Source: Agapetus fuscipes (taxonomy: Eukaryota; Arthropoda; Insecta; Trichoptera; Glossosomatidae). From it: a stretch of 64,000 nt of DNA. Of this stretch, positions 53,591 to 64,000 are shown piece after piece; the first letter of the stretch is position 1; each line of letters begins with the position of its first letter. The notes beneath the pieces are model-generated. The model was not told the DNA's origin, ran no database searches, and was given only the letters and a program-made list of their open reading frames with translations. The translations under genes were made by a program, and so were the position numbers. The stretch lies in assembly GCA_951799405.1 (NCBI GenBank), contig OX637342.1, positions 5,580,001-5,644,000 of the forward strand. Reading direction: 5' to 3'.

Positions 53591-54004
53591 AATAACCTAA
53601 TTTTTAATAATTTAAATAACCCTCATCTAGAGAGACTTAATTTAATATTTTAAAAGGATATTGCAGGGTATTCGGAGTGTCATTAAAATATTAATACTTT
53701 TTCAATCAATGGTTTTTTGTAAGTTGTATTGATTCAGATGTTGTTTATTCATTGTTTTTTAAGGTACCTACATATTGTTGTTTATATAATAAATTGTAAA
53801 TATTAGTAAAATCTAGAGTTTTGCAATTACATAAACCTTTATTTCGATCAAATCAACCCTAAAAATTACACCGAATCTCCCCGTTTATCATAAAAAATAA
53901 CGCGAATTTCCCTGTTTTTGATCAAAAATAACGCGAATTTCCCAAAAAAATAACGCGAATTTCGCAAAAAATAACACCACTTTTTTCCAGTCCCTACTTA
54001 TGAG

Positions 54005-54655
54005 GCGTTCAAATGTTTTACAGAAATCGTTGTACTCGTACATTTAAAATGGAGGCCTTTTTTCAAGAGGCGGGCGAATGACCAAATATTAATTCTAGCA
54101 TTAATTTTTGATACAAGAATCTGTTTTTAAAGAAATTCCTTGTTCAGAAAAAATGCAAATTAAATCGGGTGTACCATTGCATACAAAAAATAAACCTGAC
54201 AATTTTAATTTTACTCTTCTATCATTATTTTATAGATAGAGATTTATGAAAAAGAAACAGTTATCTATTTTGTGACTTCAAAATATGGGAAAAATAAATA
54301 TTATAAGGTACATAGTTTCATTTTATAAAAACACATTTTCTCATTTTGCGGGACAAATTTTCAAGTAGAAAAAGAAGGTTGTCTATCTATTGCAAACAAA
54401 GTCTACGAAAAATTGAGTTGACGTTCGTAAAAAAAATAAAGTTTATGTAGTTATGTATATGAATATTACTCGCTTACGTTTTAATATAAAATGAGATCAA
54501 TAGAAAATCGCGAATGCCACGTGGCGCCGCGATCTGATGTGAGCGGGTTATATAAGGGAAGGTGAATGAAGGTGATGGAAGAGAGAGACAAAAGACACAT
54601 GAAATAAGGCATGGCCCCGCAGTCCCGGGTCCCAGACTGTCCCAAATAGGCAAAA
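54005..54655. other. Unassigned, contains a TATA/E-box patch
   Basis: 54510-54570 has gccacgtggcgccgcgatct followed by gcgggttatataagggaagg: an E-box-like palindrome upstream of a good TATA-like word on the plus strand. No downstream ORF supports a gene. The 84- and 83-codon minus frames are overlapping shadows. Confidence 0.3.
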
Positions 54656-54659
54656 GAGG

Positions 54660-54905
54660 GGGTCTGCCGAACATAACAGACAGACTGGTGAGTCTCACCC
54701 AAGTGAAAAAGTGATGGGTCTGCTCCAAACATAAGGTAAACTAGTGAGTTTGACCCAAAATTTGTAACAAGCTAGTGGGTATGTTACAAATTAGTGGGAT
54801 TTTTCAAACTTGTAGGAAGCATGTGGGTCTATACCAAGTATGTGGCAGACTAGTGAGTCAAATAGAAGTGGCAAACTGGAGAGTCTACCCCAAACATGTG
54901 TTGTG
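54660..54905 (+). repeat. Degenerate ~32-bp minisatellite, about 7-8 units
   Basis: Unit approximately agactagtgagtctacccca then aacatgtggc. Repeats begin near 54680 (agactggtgagtctcaccca), 54705, 54737 (aaactagtgagtttgaccca), 54768, 54813 (agcatgtgggtctatacca), 54847 (agactagtgagtcaaatag) and 54877 (aaactggagagtctacccca). It lies about 0.5 kb downstream of the Egr 3' exon. Confidence 0.7.
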
Positions 54906-55175
54906 CCTTGTTGTGGGACAGCTTAGGTGCCCGGGCCGGATAATGACGTGCCTGGAGTAATCATCTAGAGTAGGACAACAATCCGACGATTAAAATTTAG
55001 ATACGATATAAATAATTAAATATTCATTCTAAATAGCCAACGATTGATAATTATGTAAAAAAATCTACAACGTGGAATGTACGGTGAAGTCGTTAATACG
55101 ATCGTATGTTATTTGGCAACACGTAAAATAGATTATTTCAAAATACCCTATCTAAACTTGCCATTCTTTCGTCTA

Positions 55176-55181
55176 TTTATT
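55176..55181 (-). terminator. Candidate Egr polyadenylation signal
   Basis: AATAAA on the minus strand (in actactaaataaatagacg), about 285 nt after the Egr stop codon. It is the first canonical hexamer in that orientation that is not embedded in a long A/T run. The use of this site is inferred. Confidence 0.45.
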
Positions 55182-55463
55182 TAGTAGTTAAAGCCATTTT
55201 TGTTAAATCTTAGAGTGGAACTTAAATGTATGAGTTAAACAACGGCGCCGCTACCCGAACGAGAAGGGCGCTACAATAACAGTTCATATATTTTTTTCGT
55301 TTTTGAAACATTTTTCTTAAAACAAATAAAAGTCTTCTCTCACTCGAACGCAACACTATAAAGAGTCCGGACCGTCCGGCGCTCGCGCGAATGCGGCACT
55401 AGTCTAGCTATGGCGGCCTACTAAAGTCTATCGGAGATCACAGGGGGGCGCGTACAGGGGCGC

Positions 55464-58185
<2,722 letters not shown>

Positions 58186-58437
58186 TCTAATCTAATCTAA
58201 GCTGCAAAGATATATATCATTTAAGATTTATATTAAATGCATTCACACAAGCAGACATGTATAATTTCGCGCGAACACATACCGCATGTGGACCTACAAT
58301 ATAAAAATCCAATCTCAAATGAACATAAGCTCTGCAACTCTTGCCGTCCTTCCCTGAAACAGGGGTGACATTGGCAAAGTGAACCATTTTTTACAGTATG
58401 GATGGTCAGCCGCATACCAACCTATAAGTCAAGGAAC
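58186..58437 (-). repeat. RTE-tail SINE, young copy
   Basis: Minus strand: ttccttgacttataggttgg, tatgcggctgaccatccata, cccctgtttcagggaaggac, ggcaagagttgcagagctta, ttagattagaagg at the tail. Starts at the shared 5' boundary. Confidence 0.87.
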
Positions 58438-58823
58438 TAGGAACCTTCACAACAATAAATATTTTTGAATTATATTTATGATGTTAGCGAGAAAAACAAT
58501 TAGTCGTAGTAACTTATTGTTATAATAATTAATAATAACATGTTATTACAGGCCAATATCATAAACACTCCTAAATGTCAAGCTTACAAAATAAAGATCA
58601 CTTGAAATTGTTGTTCCCGATCATGACCGTGGACCATCGCTTATTCTTCCTCTTTCTTGCTAACGTTTCGTTACAACACTGAGCAAGCAAGCAGAAAATA
58701 TAAGAGAAAAGCAATGGATCGATCAAGACAAGACCTGAAAGAACAATTTCAAGCATGTTAAGCCTACAAACATTTAAAATTAAGGTCATTCTCTGATTTA
58801 AAACGATAGCTTGTAATTAACCC
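58438..58823. other. Unassigned AT-rich DNA
   Basis: No supported feature. Confidence 0.45.
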
Positions 58824-58958
58824 TAAAGGCCCGGTTTTTTTAACGTAAGCATATGCGATTTTAAAATAATGAAAAAAGCCATCCACACAATTGACATAAG
58901 TGCGTCATTTTCATTCTGTAAAAAGTCTTTATGCTAACATTGAAAAAACTGGGCCTAA
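58824..58958. mobile_element. MITE-C: GGCCCGG-ended short MITE
   Basis: The left end taaaggcccggtttttttaa (then cgtaagcata) pairs with the right end tatgctaacattgaaaaaac (then tgggcctaag): ~28-bp inverted repeats around a ~75-bp core with cacacaattgacataagtg. A second copy of the core and right end is at 63866-64000 (cacacgattgacataagtg, then tatgctaatgttgaaaatac, cgggccta). Confidence 0.65.
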
Positions 58959-58991
58959 GACTCATTAAAAATAATGACAACAAATAAAAAA

Positions 58992-59157
58992 AACTTTGTT
59001 TTTTATTACGGCAAGTAGTACATATACTAAATTCCACGACCAATTTCGCAAACAATCCGTTTACATCTTCAGGTATTTAGCCACCTGATGATGCAAAAAG
59101 ATTGGTTGCGAAACCGATTGTGGAATTTAATAAACTCGCCGTAATAAAAAACAAAGA
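58992..59157. repeat. Perfect-arm palindrome with CTGA(A/T)GATG boxes
   Basis: The left arm aactttgttttttattacgg, then aattccacgaccaatttcgc, is complementary to the right arm gcgaaaccgattgtggaatt, then ccgtaataaaaaacaaag. The loop carries ctgatgatgc (plus, 59085) and ctgaagatg (minus, 59065-59073). Each is followed within its arm by a GAAA box (gaaacc at 59110; gaaatt on the minus strand at 59043-59047). Two facing copies of a CTGANGA...GAAA module make the hairpin. Confidence 0.65.
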
Positions 59158-59728
59158 CATTTTTATTTTTTAACTTTTAAGATGAATGATTACAAAGTGA
59201 ATGCCTCTATACTGAATGAAGAATCATGAGTTCGATGGGCGCTAAATGAAGACTACAGGGGAAACAAGGACTGTCAGCAAAAATAAGAAATAAGTTCGTA
59301 AGAAAAAATGTAAAATCTAGTGGCATCTGTGTGTATCTAAAGCTCTGCAAAATATACAATGCAACAACAGTCGCCATCACAGTTTAAAGCGGTATTTCCG
59401 GTTTTTTGTGACAGGCAATATCCATAATTTCAAATTTTGATTTATTCATAATTTTCTTCAACTGATATTCCATGTTCTTCCCTTGTAGTCCTCAAATTGA
59501 AAACTACCTTTAAATTTAGCTTGAGGCCTTTATAAGTTTGCTTGGAGCTTAGAAATATTTACAATCTCGGCCACGTTTTTAAAGTAATTATTGAAAGAAA
59601 TCAAAGCACCGTAATGGATATAGGCATCCTGCACTAGATGTTGGAGAACTGGGTGGGTCGGCCATTCTACGCGCTCGCGCTCATAGCCAGATCGTGGGTG
59701 GTTGCTGTCATCTGAAATAAAAGAAGGG
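59158..59728. other. Unassigned, probable Egr intron
   Basis: No supported feature. Confidence 0.45.
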
Positions 59729-60620
59729 GATGACTATCTGCTCCATCATAGAGCAAAGAAACAATATATACTTCATGTAGAAACCACCACCAAATAAGTT
59801 CAACGCCTTTACTAATTCCTTTCATTGTTTGTTCAAGCTGGAAATCATCATTTTTGCTGCTCAAGTACGCAACTAATCTACACATATAGTGTAACTTCAT
59901 GAGATTTGGGACCTATTTATTTTACAGGTAAAGGGGCCAGCCTCACACCAACCACTTTCAGTTGAAGTGGGGGTTTCTCAGCTCCCAAAGGGGGCTGGTT
60001 CTCATTTCTTGTGAAGGCTGAGTACACCTTGGGATCGAACCCTTGCTCTCGGCAAGGAATGAAAGCATTCTACCAGCTGAGTTATCGACCGGACTTTTTA
60101 CGAGCTTGGTCGTCGCTACAAAGCGCCGATTCTTATGCAAGACTCAGTTGCTGTACGGACCGGTCTTGCCCTTCCCTGAGTTAGGGGAAAAGTGAACATT
60201 TTTTTATAGGGAAGATAATGACAATCTACTCCATCGTAGAGCAAAGGAACACTGTACACTTCATGTGAGACCACCACCATGTAAGTTCAACGCCTTTACT
60301 AATTCCTCTCATTGTCTGTTCAAGTTGGAAATCATCAATGTTTTCTGCCCTTTTCTGAATTAGGGGTGAGTGACATTAGAAAAGTGAATCAACTTTTACA
60401 GAGAAAGGGATGCCAATCCGCTCCATCATAGAGCAAAGGAACAATGTGTACTCCATGTGAAAACCCTTTTTTATATGTTTTTAAATATGTTTTTGTAAGT
60501 TCAACGCTTTCACTAATTCTTCTAATTGTTCAAGATGGAAATCATCATTTTTTGCTGCCGTTCCCTGAATTTTGGGTGACATTAGAAAAGTGAATAAATT
60601 TTTACAGTATGGCATATACT
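59729..60620. repeat. Three ~195-bp tandem units containing RTE-tail sequence
   Basis: Units start near 59729, 60217 and 60409. Each has ctccatcatagagcaaag, then cttcatgtgaaaaccacc, aagttcaacgcctttactaa, ttgttcaagttggaaatcat. It then has a minus-strand piece of the RTE tail (ccctgaattaggggtgacat, tagaaaagtgaa). The spacing between units 2 and 3 is ~192 bp. Unit 1 is longer only because a SINE dimer inserted in it (59870-60163). Confidence 0.72.
59870..60163 (-). repeat. SINE-3/SINE-1 dimer, second locus
   Basis: Minus strand: 3' end of SINE-3 (cagcaactgagtcttgcata, ggcgctttgtagcgacgacc, aagctcgtaaaaagtccgg), then without a gap the SINE-1 head (tcgataactcagctggtaga, gagagcaagggttcgatccc) and body (cttcaactgaaagtggttgg, cctgtaaaataaataggtcc). 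~65 bp of the SINE-1 middle is deleted and SINE-3 is 5'-truncated. The junction equals that at 26440-26470. Confidence 0.8.
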
Positions 60621-60969
60621 AACCTCAAAGTCAATGAACTATGATTCTCATGAATTTATCCCCAATTGTTATCCTCAAAGATAGGAAAAAATAGGAGTTT
60701 CTGGTTTGTCAAAAACTATGTAAATCAATACTTTTGTGTGCAAGAAGGATTTTAACATGCCTTTACTTTTTTAAGTAAGTAATATTATTTTGTTACATGT
60801 GTTAGTTTTGTTAGTGAACATAAATCTTTGTTAGACAATGTGTTAAAAAAGCGCGAAAGCATTAAAATTTATTCATGTAAAATACTGCATTTAATTTATA
60901 ACTTTTGACTTGTAAACGTCCATTTTAGAAACTGAAAAATAATTTGGTTTGGCCGTATTTGGGCAAGAC
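60621..60969. other. Unassigned AT-rich DNA
   Basis: No supported feature. Confidence 0.45.
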
Positions 60970-61135
60970 GGACAAAACCAGAAGTATAAAATTTAATACT
61001 CAAACTTAACCAAAGCGTTTATTAAAAAAAATTATGAAAATTAAAACAGCGCATTAAGTGACCGTTTAAGTTTCTATATATTTTTGTTAAAACGCTATGG
61101 CTGAGTTTGTATGTATTGTTTTATACATGGGGTGC
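60970..61135. repeat. Foldback repeat FB-1, well preserved
   Basis: agtataaaatttaatactca, aacttaaccaaagcgtttat, ttatgaaaattaaaacagcg; then gaccgtttaagtttctatat, ttgttaaaacgctatggctg, tgtattgttttatacatggg. Arms of ~75 bp, both clearly complementary. Confidence 0.68.
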
Positions 61136-61469
61136 AAAGGTCAAATGAGATCGTGTTTTGTGAAGTGATGAAGTAAGCAAATATATGAGGAGTATAGAAT
61201 CAAACACGGTAAACTAGTATTTTTTCTACAATAATAAAAATGTATAGAAATTGTGAGAAAAATATTCTCTTTCTTTCTGTATATTTTTAATATTCACGAA
61301 AAATACCTAGATTGCCGGTATTGATTCGTATTGTCTGTAGTAGATTTCGTTTTATTTCTGAAGAAAACCTTTCGAAGTCGTAACACTCTTATACAGAAGC
61401 AGTTTTAAAATGGAGAAAACCGAGTTCTTGTTTAATTTACGAGGCGAATGCAATGAATTACGACATCCA
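61136..61469. other. Unassigned DNA between two FB-1 copies
   Basis: No supported feature. Confidence 0.45.
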
Positions 61470-61632
61470 ACCCAAGTATGTAATTTTGCGTTAACACTCG
61501 ATATAGCGTTAACAAAAAGTATATGCAAATAATTAAAACATCACTCTAATGAGGACTTTCGTTTCCATTGATTTATTGTAAAACGCTGTGATTGAGTACT
61601 ACGGTTAGTTTTATACTTAAGCTGAAGTTTAA
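61470..61632. repeat. Foldback repeat FB-1
   Basis: tccaacccaagtatgtaatt, ttgcgttaacactcgatata, gcgttaacaaaaagtatatg; then tgtaaaacgctgtgattgag and ggttagttttatacttaagc. Second FB-1 copy within 0.7 kb. Confidence 0.62.
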
Positions 61633-62114
61633 GCAATTCACAATATCAAGATTTATGTTTATCATTTCGCTTAACAGATGAGATCAGTACCCCTAGTATA
61701 AAACATCACGTGAATTCATCACTATCGCGTTAATATAAAATATGTGGAAGAGATAATATCACCCCTTTTGAATGATTTAGTTTTCATATTGGGTTTTTAT
61801 TCATTTACTACATGGCGGGGAATTTCCGCGTTGTTAGTACTAGACGTAGGTACATATCACGATTGCAGATGCATTTAAATATTTACGATTGCTCTACATA
61901 ACGATAATATTTTTTTGCGAAAGATTTGAATGAAAAATATCGCGTTTTTTGCGAGCCATGTTTTTATAATCTTTACGTTTAAATTTACCAAAGAACGTTT
62001 TATCTTTAATTGATCTTTTTCTAGTTACAGAATATATGGAATATTTTTTTTATTTAAATGATTTCAGAGCCCATCTATAATTCAAGGACTAAGAAATGAA
62101 TTCATTTCTATAAA
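61633..62114. other. Unassigned DNA, R5 repeat words
   Basis: 61740-61800 (gagataatatcacccctttt, gaatgatttagttttcatat) belongs to the R5 group. Nothing else is supported. Confidence 0.4.
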
Positions 62115-62366
62115 TCTATAATCTATAATCTAAGCTGCAAAGATATGTCAACATTTAGGGTTCATATTAAATGCATGCCCACAGACAGGTACATGTAGGT
62201 TCGTGCCTACACATTCTGCATGTGTGCATACAAATAAGCAAAACCTCACATGAACATAAACCTTGCAACTCCTGCCGCCGTTCCCTGAACCGGGGTGGCA
62301 TTGGCAAAAGTGGACCGATTTTTGCAGCACGGGTGGTCAGCCTCATGCCAACCTATCAGTCAAGGA
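62115..62366 (-). repeat. RTE-tail SINE, older subfamily
   Basis: Minus strand: tccttgactgataggttggc, atgaggctgaccacccgtgc, ttccctgaaccggggtggca inverted, gcggcaggagttgcaaggtt, and a ttagattatagattatag tail. Head-to-head with the young copy at 62387. Confidence 0.85.
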
Positions 62367-62386
62367 GCAATAACAAATATATACTG

Positions 62387-62644
62387 TTCCTTGACTTATA
62401 GGTTGGTATGCGGCTGACCACCCATAGATACTGTGAAAAAATGGTTCACTTTGCCAATGTCACCCCTGTCTCTGCTTGGCAGTTGCAGGGCTTATGTTCA
62501 TTTGAGATGGGTTTTTATAATGTAGGTCCGCATGCGGCATGTGTTAGCGCAAAATTATACATGTCTGCTTGTGGGAATGCATTTAATATAAATCTTAAAT
62601 GATATATATATCCTTGCAGCTTAGATTAGATTAAATTAGATTAG
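62387..62644 (+). repeat. RTE-tail SINE, young subfamily
   Basis: ttccttgacttataggttgg, tatgcggctgaccacccata, gttcactttgccaatgtcac, gcggcatgtgttagcgcaaa and a ttagattagattaaattag tail. The central cagggaaggtcgg is altered to ctgcttgg. Confidence 0.86.
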
Positions 62645-63192
62645 GTACATGATGCTAGGTTTGAAATATTTCAGGATGAACCGAAATATTATAACTGTTT
62701 GTGTATGAATGTTCAATATGAGTCGTATGGAACCAAAGGTAGACGTTGTCTAGAGAAAGGTATGCCTTTCTGTAATCCCATAAAAAATCATAGAAAGCTA
62801 CCTTGTTTTTTCACGGCTTAATCATAATATAGATTTGTTCAATTTTTCCTGTTGCAAATTCTCTCAAAGCTTTCATAGGTGCACAAATTAAAACAGATTT
62901 GGGCTCAAAATTAATCAATTTGTTCAGCCAAAAAGAGGCAGTATATAGGTAGAAATAATCGCCAATCTTTGTTAGAGGAATAATCAAAAGAAAAATACTA
63001 TGATTCAGAAGATTAGTTTACTTTTAAAATTACATAGATTGAGTGAAAATTATACGTTAGCCGTATTAATTTTTTTTGTTCATAATTAAGAAATAGCTTA
63101 CTATTGAAGGTTCCTTTTAAAGATTTAATAAACAACCGGGATGGACGAGTTGTTAGTGATCAAGTTGGAAGCTGAAGCTATTTTATAATATG
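62645..63192. other. Unassigned DNA
   Basis: No supported feature. Confidence 0.45.
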
Positions 63193-63268
63193 AAATAAAT
63201 AACTGGAATCGAACTCATGGATTATACTTTAAAAGCTGAAATTATCTCCACTGAGCTACCAATTAACT
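63193..63268 (-). repeat. tRNA-like sequence, probably SINE head or pseudo-tRNA
   Basis: Minus strand: attggtagctcagtggagat (A box), 28 nt later ccatgagttcgattccagtt (B box). Length matches a tRNA, but the T-stem (atgag/ccagt) does not pair and the acceptor ends do not match. It is therefore not a credible functional tRNA gene. Confidence 0.45.
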
Positions 63269-63865
63269 GATTGCTTTCAAATATGTAATTTATTTTTTAA
63301 CTGTACGTAGTTAATTTAAAATAAAGTTGATTCAGTATTTAATGTATTGTGGTTTTATATTGTTTGCTATTAGCTGGATGGTCAATTTTTTTTACGATCC
63401 CCTTTCTCTAGTTAAATTAATATTATAAATAATCCAATAAATAAATTAACCAGTAGCAAAATTTTGTGATAGAATTACCATCATTATCTATCCACATTAG
63501 TTTCAAATTATTTTATATTACTTAAAAAAATAGAAGGTGAAGCTTTTGGCTAGATCATAGAATAAGTCGTAAAGGGAGATAAATGTATGAAATCAGGGGA
63601 AATAATTTTCTCACGAATTCCATTTTCCTACTTCTCCCATATTTTCACAATTTCCCAGATAAACACACAATTTCCCCTTTGGTTCTACCCGACTCATATA
63701 TAGAAATAAATTTCGAGCCGTAGTAAATTAAAGAAAAAAATGTAAAAATAAAACTGTCAAAAAATAACATCAATCACGGTGTGTTGTTTAATCAACAGCT
63801 TATGTATCTTTTAACCAAACAAAATTACTATATTAGTTGCGTCTTTTTCATTATTTTTAAGTCAC
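63269..63865. other. Unassigned AT-rich DNA
   Basis: No supported feature. Confidence 0.45.
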
Positions 63866-64000
63866 TAAGGCTCGCCATTTTCTACTGTAGCTCACTTGAC
63901 ATTTTAAACGGAAAACAAAAACGACCCACACGATTGACATAAGTGTGTCCTTTTAATTCAGTATAAATTAGCTATGCTAATGTTGAAAATACCGGGCCTA
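63866..64000. mobile_element. MITE-C, second copy, reaches window end
   Basis: ctaaggctcgccattttcta (diverged left end), core cacacgattgacataagtgt, right end tatgctaatgttgaaaatac and cgggccta at the last base. Similar in length and order to 58824-58958. Confidence 0.55.

Larger units (their letters stand above)
52968..53996. mobile_element. hAT DNA transposon relic with 8-bp target duplication
   Basis: Ends are tagggactggaaaa and its exact complement ttttccagtcccta. The 8-bp cttatgag lies directly outside both ends (52960-52967 and 53997-54004). An 8-bp duplication with TAGGG-type ends is diagnostic of hAT. Subterminal regions carry repeated ataacgcgaatttcc words (at least three on the right, related cgcgaat words on the left), plausible transposase-binding sites. 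Internal remains include SRSEAAAGLAKSTT and LEAFIKANIPRKNSNF (53505-53585), resembling the N-terminal part of hAT transposases just after the BED finger. The rest of the transposase is deleted. A SINE-2 sits inside. Confidence 0.88.

Noticed and set aside
54510..54730. A new gene with TATA at 54550 and ORFs of 83-84 codons
   Set aside because: The ORFs are on the opposite strand to the TATA word, overlap each other in two frames and show no domain.
63193..63268. Functional tRNA gene on the minus strand
   Set aside because: Right length and promoter boxes, but the T stem and acceptor ends do not pair.

Overview
The window looks like AT-rich nuclear DNA of an animal, almost certainly an insect. 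It has very sparse coding sequence, an Egr/stripe-type zinc-finger exon with a eukaryotic splice acceptor, LINEs of RTE and CR1/Jockey type, tRNA-derived SINEs and many MITE-like palindromes. The repeat mix would suit a hemipteran, but I cannot name the species. There are no operons, CRISPR arrays, rRNA genes or convincing functional tRNA genes.

Only two host genes are supported, both on the minus strand and both incomplete. (1) At 55464-56623 lies the last coding exon of an Egr/Krox-family transcription factor (Drosophila stripe, vertebrate EGR). It carries three C2H2 fingers with EGR-type recognition helices and an acceptor at 56624-56625. Its upstream exons were not found, so 56626-64000 is probably intron. 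(2) At about 33253-33672 is a 5'-type exon encoding a signal peptide and one LDL-receptor class A repeat of an unidentified secreted or membrane protein. A complete RTE retrotransposon lies immediately downstream of it.

Everything else is mobile DNA or its debris. Two LINEs have uninterrupted reverse-transcriptase ORFs: a CR1/Jockey-like element at about 12834-16873 (990 aa, plus the tail of an ORF1) and an RTE element at about 29756-33122 (1000 aa). The RTE 3' UTR contains a unit of about 250 bp that also occurs alone about 20 times on both strands, usually with the same 5' boundary. It behaves like a SINE that shares, or was born from, the RTE 3' end. Three tRNA-derived SINE families are present: SINE-1 (gatagctcagttggtagag head), SINE-2 (ggtgttatggccg head) and SINE-3 (gtccgtagtctagtgg head). 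SINE-3 and SINE-1 occur fused as a dimer at two loci. DNA elements include a 1.03-kb hAT relic with a perfect 8-bp target duplication and a SINE-2 nested inside it (52968-53996), a 629-bp TA-flanked element with 31-bp terminal inverted repeats (37031-37659), a palindromic MITE in two copies (24.5 and 51.9 kb), a short GGCCCGG-ended MITE, and an old foldback family with about ten copies.

Layout: 0-12 kb, LINE relics and scattered SINEs; 12.8-16.9 kb, CR1-like LINE; 17-29 kb, repeats including a diverged satellite at 19.6-20.2 kb; 29.7-33.1 kb, intact RTE; 33.3-33.7 kb, LDLa exon; 34-40 kb, mostly unassigned with one MITE; 40-50 kb, dense SINE cluster and an inverted duplication; 51-54 kb, palindromic MITE and hAT; 54.7-54.9 kb, minisatellite; 55.2-56.6 kb, Egr exon and 3' UTR; 56.6-64 kb, probable Egr intron with tandem and inverted repeat clusters.
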